From contig CM060888.1 in NCBI GenBank assembly GCA_030762935.1, forward strand, positions 116,633,468 through 116,697,467: DNA of 64,000 nt. Reading direction: 5' to 3'. The notes below the pieces were generated by a model that made no database searches, was not told the DNA's origin, and worked only from the letters and a program-made list of their open reading frames with translations. This stretch comes from Hymenopus coronatus (lineage: Eukaryota > Arthropoda > Insecta > Mantodea > Hymenopodidae). Of this stretch, positions 57,030-64,000 are shown one piece after another. Made by a program: the position numbers and the translations under genes. Every line of letters starts with the position of its first letter. Positions within the stretch are counted from its first letter, which is position 1.

Positions 57030-58090
57030 AAACATCTTTATTTCGCTGCATAGTCTCCTTTCAGCTCGATATACTTTTCCCAGTGATGTCCAATTGCTTC
57101 GATACCCTGCTTATAATGATAACTATCAAGATCTGCAGAATAGCCATCAACTGCAGACTCCACATCTTCATTGTTGGCAAGTCTTCTACCACCAAGCAAT
57201 TTCTTCAAGTTTGGAAACAAAAAATAATCAGAGGCACCTAAATCTGTTTTTTTTTGTAGTGTTTAACGCCCGCTTTTAGTGTTTAGGTGAGAGGCGAGTG
57301 GTCTGACCACTCGGCCACGGCGTGGCTCCTAAATCTGGTGAATGGGGTGCGCGAGGGAACAATTCGAACTTTAACTCATTGATTTTGGCCATGACGATAA
57401 TGGAGTGTGAAATGGTGCATTGTCTTGAAACAATTTTTTTTCTCGCTAAATGTGGCTGTTTTTGATCGATTTCATTGCTCAAAAGCTGTAAAAACTCGCA
57501 TTATGTTCGCCATTGATTACTTTTCCTTTTTTTAAATAAGCAATAAACATTATTCAGCGTGCGTCCCAGAAAACTGACGCCATGGCCTTGCCTGCAGATA
57601 CCTTCTTTGGAGCCGATTATCCCTTTCCAATCCACTATTTTGATTGTTCCTTCGCCTCAGGTGTGAAGAAATGGATCCAGGTCTCATACATTGTTATGAA
57701 TCGACGCAAAAATTCAGCTTTATTGCAGCGAAACGCTGCCAAACACTCGACTGAAACATCCTCACGACGCTATTTTTGTTCTACTGTGAGCAAACGTGGC
57801 ACCCACCTTGCATACAGCGTTATCATATCCAAATTTTCAGTCATTATGCGATGTACAGAGTTTTTTGAAATGCCTGAAATATATGCTAGCGCGCGCACTT
57901 TCAGACAACGGCCATCCAATACCATTTTGTGGCTTTTCTTTACAATTTCTAGACTTTTAATCTCATTTGCTCGACCACTGCGATGTTCGTCTTGGCAGCT
58001 CTTACACCGCGCTTAAACTCTGCCACCCAATATTTCACTATTATAAACGAAGAAGCAGACTCCCACAAAGTAGAGTCTAACACAGGTTTA
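57030..58090 (-). pseudogene. Mariner transposase pseudogene (first Asp lost)
   Basis: Reading the minus strand from 58090: KYWVAEFKRGVRAAKTN (HTH linker), EIVKKSHKMVLDGRCLKVR and HRIMTENLDM (second HTH), LYARWVPRLLTVEQK, then RRFITMYETWIHFFTPEAKE. The block 'ITMDETWIHHFTPE' has Tyr (TAT) where the first catalytic Asp should be. ASVFWDA and LKKGKVINGE follow, then DQKQPHLARKK, 'MAKINELKFELFPRAPHSPD' (third Asp kept) and, after the SINE, FPNLKKLLGGRRLANNEDVE ... YKQGIEAIGHHWEKYIELKGDYAAK. Stops follow QK (57755 region) and 'SK' (57650). In-frame identity to active mariners is high, so decay is moderate. Confidence 0.9.
57247..57327 (-). mobile_element. S6 mini-SINE (81 bp) in the mariner
   Basis: It is bounded by a perfect 10-bp duplication CCTAAATCTG (57237-57246 and 57328-57337). 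On the minus strand it starts with 'agccacgccgtggccgagtgg', the 5' half and A box of a tRNA-Ser/Leu-like sequence, continues 'tcagaccactcgcctctcac', then 'agcgggcgttaaacactac' and about 10 A. There is no B box, so the element is unusually short. Confidence 0.88.
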
Positions 58091-58335
58091 ATATTAGTTG
58101 GCTAAGACCTTTCAAATGAAAGTTTTGCACCTCATAACGATGTCCAGTTTCATACATATTTATAAATCAGTTCAGAGCATTCACTAATGATGATGGCGAA
58201 ACAAATGTTAAAGAATGTAAAATCGTCAAACTTCAAACTTAAGTTTTCTAAGGTTAGTAATTTTTACCATATTTGTTGTTTGAAAAAACAACCGCTATCT
58301 ATACGTCAGGTCGGTTACTTCTGGTTCAGCCACTG

Positions 58336-59123
58336 TATTTGTCTTTGTAATTTCAAATGCTGAAACTAAAACGAGCTCTCGAGGCAAGGTAATATCGTGA
58401 CTTAAACGTTGTGGTTGCTACCACTGCTATTATTAGCAATCATCCGATTAAAGATGTTCAGCACCTCCCTAGAAGAACATGGTCGGCAGTTGTCTGCAAA
58501 TAATTAATGACCATGTTCATATAAATATATTTATGTAACAAAAGACTGTGGGTAAACTTTGCTGTTTGGTCTGGAAATAAAACGATATGGTAATTTAATT
58601 TCCAACAGCTATGTTAACCAGTCTATCCTGTGTTTTCTGTCTTGAGAAAGACTCTAGCGGATAATTTATTCTCTCTTTGCTGAATTAATGCAGTGTGGTA
58701 AAAGCGAATATGCGGAAAATCAAATGACTTACTGACTTAATGTAGCAATGCATTATTAATGCGTATCCCTGGTTTGTAGCAGCACTTGTTAGACTACAAG
58801 TATGCCATTTGTAAATTAATGAAACACGCTGGAGCATAAATTTTGGTTCGTGACTTCACTGTGTGTTTCATAGATTGCATGATACAGATTCAGTTGTCTG
58901 GAAAGTCTACTTTTCTTTCACATATTTTACGGTAATTTATTTTGTGGAGATGCAAAAATAAGTTTACATGTACTGACACAAATACGGAGCGATATATTTG
59001 GAGTCAGGTAGTCAAGTAGTTACTTTTTATGGATAGCATATAATCAACCTCACAGGATTGAAGAAAAACCTGTAAACTCTATCTCTGATATGAACATCGG
59101 CTTATTTTTGGTTTTTGGATTAT
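58336..59123. other. Unassigned spacer between two mariners
   Basis: AT-rich, no recognisable feature. Confidence 0.4.
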
Positions 59124-59816
59124 ACTACGGTCGGCTGATAAGTCCCGGGCCTCTCAATGAAAACAGCATTTAAAAAAAGTGTTGTTCGCTTTATTTCTCA
59201 ACGAAATTTCCAGAAAGGCTAATGCATTTGTATTACCGGTGTTCTAATTTAGTTAAACCATCTCTGTAGTGCGATTTATCAAGGTCCTTAAAATAGGTGT
59301 TTACCGCATCAATGACCTCCTCGTTGCTGGGAAATCTTCGTCCTCCAAGAAATGTTTTAAGGTTTAGGAACAGGTGGTAGTAGACTGGGTGCTAGTCTGA
59401 CGAATAGGGTGAATGTTCAAGCTTTTCCAACTTTAATTCGTACATTTCTCCCATTGCAATCACTGAACGATGGGCCGGAGCATTGTCTTGATGAAACAAG
59501 ATTTTTATTTATTTTTTTTTCTTGCCAAATGAGATCTTTTTCTTTTTACCTCATCACTCAAACGTTACAGTAAACTTGCGTAATAGTCACCAGTGATACT
59601 TTTACCCTTTTCCAAGTAATGAATAAAAATAATTCCTTGTGCATCCCAGAAAACACTCGCCATAGCTTTGTTAGCTAACAAAATTGACTTTGCCTTTTTT
59701 GGAATTGGTTCACCTGGCGCAATCCACTGTTTTGACTGTGATTTACTTTCTGGAGTGTAGTGATGTATCCAAGCTTCATCCATGGGAATAAGCTGTCTGA
59801 AAAATAACAATATCAA
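59124..59816 (-). pseudogene. Mariner transposase pseudogene, 5' part missing
   Basis: The downstream end carries 'ctacggtcggctgataagtc' at 59125, typical of a mariner terminal repeat, after a TA. The minus-strand protein starts abruptly at LIPMDEAWIHHYTPESKSQS (first catalytic Asp present in MDE) and continues KQWIAPGEPIPKKAKSILL, ASVFWDAQGIIFIHYLEKGK and GDYYASLL. Further on, after shifts, come HSPYSSD (decayed HPPYSPD), FLGGRRFPSNEEVIDAVNTY and the C-terminal NFVEK (59200 region). The N-terminal DNA-binding half is missing: at 59817 the sequence changes directly to HTR-29. This lineage differs from the 56974 copy in the GEPIPKKAK and DYLEKGK-like words. Confidence 0.87.
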
Positions 59817-59917
59817 GACCATTTCTGTTAATGCTATCTTGATTAACATGAAATGGATGGAAAAATAAGCTTTTTAACAATTTATTACCAACATGTGTGT
59901 GTGTGTCACACATTAGT
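59817..59917 (-). repeat. HTR-29, stem-loop end fragment
   Basis: Only the distal ~100 bp of HTR remain (gaccatttctgttaatgct, cttgattaacatgaaatgg, ataagctttttaacaattta), ending near 'atgtgtgtgtgtgtcacacatta'. It abuts the truncated mariner. Confidence 0.7.
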
Positions 59918-60504
59918 TTTTTTTCTCATATAGATTGGACGTTCTACTTTATTTGAATGGCAAAAATGTGATAACTGCAGCTTTAAAGGGATATATTCTC
60001 TTGATTCCGTTTTACGCATATCTGAAAACTTCTAAGGACCTATGATACTGTTATATTGTGCTGGCAATTCCTCTGGCTCTGAGCATAATTCACTAGGCAG
60101 CTCTCATCATGTGGGGTTTCTGAAAATGTGAAATCACTGACGACAAAATCGTTTGTGTTAGAAGGATGGATTCCAATAACTTTGAAGCTATTTATACTAA
60201 TGTATCCCGTTTGTATTGTCAAGTGAATTTTGTAAAATAATTATGCGATGTGAAAATGCGATACTGCCTCTCCAATATTTCTTAAAATGAAATCTCTCCT
60301 AATATGGCACACTATTCCATATTTGGAAACCAAGCCATCTTTTAAATGAGGTTCATTAATGTGGGTAATGCTTATATCTACATTTATCTCAACTTGTAGT
60401 TAACTGAATTTATGTTATGGAAGCAAAATGTGGAGTCAATTTCATGTTATGAATGCCATTATGTTTAAGCGTTATAATGTCCTAAGCCTGAGAGCTGCAC
60501 AGAT
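59918..60504. other. Unassigned spacer
   Basis: No recognisable feature. Confidence 0.4.
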
Positions 60505-61075
60505 ACAGGGTGGCGCACGATAATTCACCCGGTTGAATTTTGATCCTAAAAGTATACTATTGGGGCAATAGCTTTCAAATTGTGTGCTCAACTTCGTGCT
60601 GATAATGGAAATTACTCCAGATGTCGTTTCGAGTTCATCGCTTCCGTTTTCGTCCGCCATTTCAATTTGCCGAGATGGCGGACAAAGGACGGTTGACCGT
60701 CGCACAAAAGACGAAGATTGTATTTCTGTTCGCGGTGACGAACAGTGTTGCATTGACACAGAGAAGGTTTCGTGCTCATTTAGGCACACGATCGGCTCCC
60801 AGCCCACAGACAATACGCAAATTGCATCACACATTTGCAGGTACTGGATCTGTTTTTGAGTGCCAATTGCACGTTCACCGCGAAACATTCAAGCAGTTCG
60901 ACTGGCTTTGACTCGTAGTCCGAGTATATCAACCAGAAGAGCCAGTGCCAAGTTGGGAATTCCACGCCGATCTTACAAAGAAATCCGAGCTTCGATTGTA
61001 TCCATACAAGATGACTGTGGCGCATAAGCTTACTGCGAGAGATAAGGAGCGGAGACTACAGTTTGTAGATATAAA
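60505..61075 (+). pseudogene. Tc1/mariner-like transposase remnant (DUF4817-type HTH)
   Basis: The left end 'acagggtggcgcacgataa' (60505) looks like a terminal sequence. The protein starts at ATG 60675 with MADKGRLTVAQKTKIVFLFA, followed by LTQRRFRAHLGTRSAPSPQT and IRKLHHTFAGTGSV. This is the N-terminal helix-turn-helix annotated as DUF4817 in many insect transposases ('RLTVAQKxxIVxLFAETxSVxxTQRRFRxHF'). The frame ends at 60909; in a shifted frame TRSPSISTRRASAKLGIPRR follows, and in another LYPYKMTVAHKLTARDKERR. Homology stops near 61075, so the catalytic DDE domain is missing. An overlapping antisense frame (60472-60888) is a shadow. Confidence 0.82.
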
Positions 61076-61234
61076 ACAATAGGGATACACAGTTAAAGGC
61101 ACAAACTTCTAAACCCATGCCACATCAACATTATCAACCCCATTTTCCCTCCTAAACCGACGTACTAAATTAGCAGCATATTCAATACTTAGTGCACTCC
61201 TTGAACACCCAAGATCAAACCGGCAGATAATTAA

Positions 61235-61452
61235 AATTATTTGTGTGTTAACGACACTGTCAAATACCAGGATTATATCAACTTTGGCGATGTTGCGGTA
61301 TTTAATGTCGCGGAAGTTCTTTTATGTGCCAATGAAAATCCTGAATTGTTGCTGTCACATTTAGATTATACTTAAAAACCATCGGGTCGAGTTTGAAACC
61401 ACGACCTAGGGATCAGAAGGCCACTGCCTAACCCACTAAGCCACCAGACTGA
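61235..61452 (-). mobile_element. S3 SINE
   Basis: On the minus strand: A box (TGGTGGCTTAGTGGGTTAGG), B box-like (GTGGTTTCAAACTC), then 'gatggtttttaagtataatc', 'cacataaaagaacttccgcg', 'acattaaataccgcaacatc'. The core matches the copy at 31022. Confidence 0.78.
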
Positions 61453-62039
61453 CATCAACTCTGCTTTGTAAGACTGTTTCAACAACAACAATAATAATAG
61501 AAATAATAAGAAGAAGAAGTTAAAAGGTAACAAACCCTTCGCTAAAAGGAACATAGTGCAATTTCCATAACTTCAAAATTTTTAAATCATTCCTGACAAA
61601 TTCTTTATACTATAATATGCATTATTAAGTAAAACATATAGAGATTGTTTAAAATAAATTAGGGACACACTTTTATCATTAAGGCCAATATTTAGATGTT
61701 ATACATTATTCAAATCTCAATTGATAACATGACCTAGTATCATAGTTGTGAATAGCAGGATTTGAGTGAACGTTTTCAATTTCTGCTTTAACATAAAGTA
61801 TACCCACGAAAAGTTAACATGTCAAAATCAATAAGTCTTTTTTTTTTAAATATTATTTCTGAGGTTTCCTTGGCATAGTTCTTAATGCCTTTTTCCATAG
61901 CAAGAAAATCATATTGGTTCTGGAAGAATCACCCCAAAGGTGGACAGCATAAAATAAATTGCAATTGAAAATTCCAAAGGTATGATCTTCATTCATTTAC
62001 ATTTAGTCTTGATCATCAGGTATGCTACATTTCGTTTAC
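61453..62039. other. Unassigned; short AAT/AAG simple repeat
   Basis: An (AAC)(AAT)(AAG) mixed simple tract lies at 61481-61520. No gene is recognisable. Confidence 0.45.
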
Positions 62040-62158
62040 TGTTAAGCGTTAGTCACAAACACATCAGCACACTCATTGATACTTCCAGGCTTGAGAGGGC
62101 ACGAAATAAAACTGGCCAAATCTCCGGCCGCCAATCGAACCCGAGAACCTCAAACTAA
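62040..62158 (-). mobile_element. S5 SINE, decayed
   Basis: On the minus strand a B box (GGGTTCGATTGGCGG) is preceded by 'agtttgaggttctc' and followed by 'gagatttggccag', 'gtgccctctcaagcctgg' and 'agtatcaatgag'. The order fits the copy at 38403, though the head is worn. Confidence 0.6.
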
Positions 62159-62269
62159 GTGTGTCATATGCATTTTTAAGTGGCAGAGGGACCTTAGTTC
62201 TAAGAGACAGTGTTGAAATATTGAGTGAGGGAATCATAAATAAAAATATGTAAGATAGATGGACATACC

Positions 62270-62335
62270 GACAGAAGATGGATGGATGGATGGACGGACG
62301 GACGGACGGACGGACGGACGGGCGGGCTGGCCTGC
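62270..62335. repeat. (GGAC)n / (GGAT)n microsatellite
   Basis: GATG units grade into seven GGAC units and then GGGC. On its own a simple tandem array. Confidence 0.9.
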
Positions 62336-64000
62336 GGGTAGATTAAAGAATAGATCAATTGGAAGGCGCCATTATCGTGAAACAGGGTTAAATGGGTTAC
62401 AAATCACTCTGAAGTGAAGTCATTCTAAAAGCATTCCTCTAAAAGTTGTACTAATTTTTGATCAGTTAAAGTATTTTTATATAAAGCAAAATAGCCCCTT
62501 CTTTCACTGCCACGCGATGAGCGAAATGCCCATCAAAGTTAATCAGAAATAAATGTCCTATATATTATTGGAGAAAGTATTAGCTAGACCAAATTAGAAA
62601 CACATCTCTTCTAAAAACGGATATGCAACAGAAAATGTCAAAATATGATCTCAATTCTGGCATGAGTTATAGCACACACACACAAACACACACACACACA
62701 CACACACCTATACATGTTTTGTAAATGTAATAATAATACTAAATTGTCGAAAATTTTAACCGTATTAAAGACCTATAATATAATAGGTATAAATTTCAAA
62801 GTGATAAACAGATTCGTCTGTTACAAAGCTAGTTGAAATTCATGTGCTTTCGGTGCACTTGAGAAATAATGGGTTAGAATTTAAAGCCCATTGAACTTCA
62901 ATTTACTAAGTAACTGAGTAGTATAATCGAGTTGGATATTCTTACACAAATTTATAATAATTTATAATCTATACTATCAGTTTACACTTATGATATCTCT
63001 TGGGAACAATTAAAACCAATATTTATGTGTTTTCGGTGCACTTGAGAAAAAATTAGCATTTGTTAATTATTTTGTAACATCGGAAATAATGTGATGAATT
63101 AACAATAATTACGTGGCTTTAATTATTACATGATTTCTTAAACAAGAAGGCATAAAAGTCTAACAATGTTCAGTCTACTTGTTTAAGCCGTCCATTTCGC
63201 TTGTCCAGTTGACCACTAACCTTTTCTGTGATACTCTAAAGAGAAGCTATTCTGCATTAACAGCTTTCAAATCTCCTATTTCAACTTATGTTCTTCGTCT
63301 TCTTTGTCTTCTGTGACATTTGATAAGAAATGGTGTTTCAGAGAGGATGATTCATTTATGAATTTTGAAAAATCCACAATATGCAACATATATTTTTTTA
63401 AATTTATACCATTTATCATACACTATAGTGGTAATATTTTTGCCAATTATCTGACTTCCACCTTGCATGGTTATTTAAATAATACTTTAAAAAAAAGTAT
63501 AAAATCAATATTCTAGTGAAACTGAGCCATATGATGCATTCTTAACAACAGCCACATAAATTAGTCCAGTTTTACAGTAAAGAACGTACAAGTACATGTG
63601 CCATACTATACTTTTTTATATTAGCACTCATTAATGTATAAACATTTGTTATTGTTCGTACTCTCCAAAATTCTGAATCTTTCAAAATTGAAACAACATT
63701 TCGAAAAATTAATATGAGTATTTTATGTACTTTTAGGGGCACTATAAAATGTTTGAAACAAATTAGTGACAAATTGCATCATGTGGAACATTTTGGGTAT
63801 GGAAAAAAGTTTGTGAGACAATAGGTTAAAGTTGCGAGTGCCTTAATGAGCATGCGCCTACTTATGTATAGCTTCAGTTAATTGGTAGTTAAAGTTTGCC
63901 AAATAGAAAAATGATATACTTTCTTAAGGTTTTGAATTCATGCTATTTTATTATGAAAAAAAATTTAATTATTCACCATTTTGGATCAAATTTTACGCTT
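62336..64000. other. Unassigned AT-rich sequence
   Basis: A short AC array is at 62674-62706. The 25-bp phrase 'tttcggtgcacttgagaaa' occurs twice (62847 and 63032). No gene, HTR or SINE was recognised; the remaining frames are short. Confidence 0.45.

Larger units (their letters stand above)
56974..58335 (-). mobile_element. Mariner element, near full length, with nested SINE
   Basis: Ends: 'tgagggctgtcccagaagta' at 56974 and 'acttctggttcagccactg' ending at 58335 form an inverted repeat sharing GGCTG-x2-CCAGAAGTA. A TA flanks each side (56972-56973, 58336-58337). Length without the 81-bp insert and one duplicated target is about 1.27 kb, as expected for mariner. Confidence 0.85.

Noticed and set aside
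60472..60888. 138-codon minus-strand frame
   Set aside because: It is antisense to the DUF4817-type transposase homology on the plus strand and shows no similarity of its own.

Overview
This is an AT-rich, repeat-dominated stretch of an animal nuclear genome. I see no bacterial features (no operons, no long open frames), no intact protein-coding gene and no convincing host exon. Degenerate mariner-type transposases of several lineages, a Helitron helicase relic, LINE fragments and many tRNA-derived SINEs point to an arthropod, most likely an insect with a large genome. I cannot name the species from the sequence alone.

The dominant feature is one interspersed repeat family, called HTR here (hairpin-terminated repeat). 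I find 29 full or partial copies of a ~0.85-0.9 kb unit, in both orientations, covering about 22 kb (roughly a third of the window). Each good copy has, from one end: a ~40-bp terminal hairpin centred on TATGTACATA; a CA/GT micro- or minisatellite about 130 bp in; a 20-bp palindrome (AAATACCAA-AC-TTGGTATTT); about 600 bp of AT-rich body; a subterminal inverted copy of the hairpin arm (ACTTTCTCTAC); and a small terminal stem-loop (ATGTG-7 nt-CACAT). The family has no clear target-site duplication. This layout resembles the non-autonomous Helitron/Helentron relatives (HINE/DINE-1-like elements). That classification is an inference. HTR copies are strand-labelled so that the terminal hairpin lies at the 3' end.

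Layout: 0-10 kb has a LINE reverse-transcriptase remnant, HTR-1 to HTR-4 and two S1 SINEs. 10-12 kb has two internally deleted mariner derivatives, one with ~73-bp terminal inverted repeats. 12-31 kb has HTR-5 to HTR-17 with S1, S2 and S4 SINEs. 31-38 kb has a long (ATGT)n array, a hAT-like pseudogene with a 100-bp internal duplication, HTR-18 and a mariner bounded by TA dinucleotides. 38.9-43.6 kb is a run of five HTR copies in the same direction, three of them abutting. 44-48 kb has SINEs, a GC-rich block and another mariner relic. 48-56 kb has HTR-24 to HTR-28, a three-unit tandem repeat that supplies a paralogous empty site for HTR-26, a Helitron helicase pseudogene and a LINE inserted in HTR-28. 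57-61 kb has two mariner pseudogenes on the minus strand and a Tc1/mariner-like DUF4817-type relic. 61-64 kb is mostly unassigned AT-rich sequence.

Nothing here looks able to move by itself. The record is a layered series of insertions (SINE in mariner, SINE in HTR, LINE in HTR, HTR in tandem repeat) that allows relative dating of the families.
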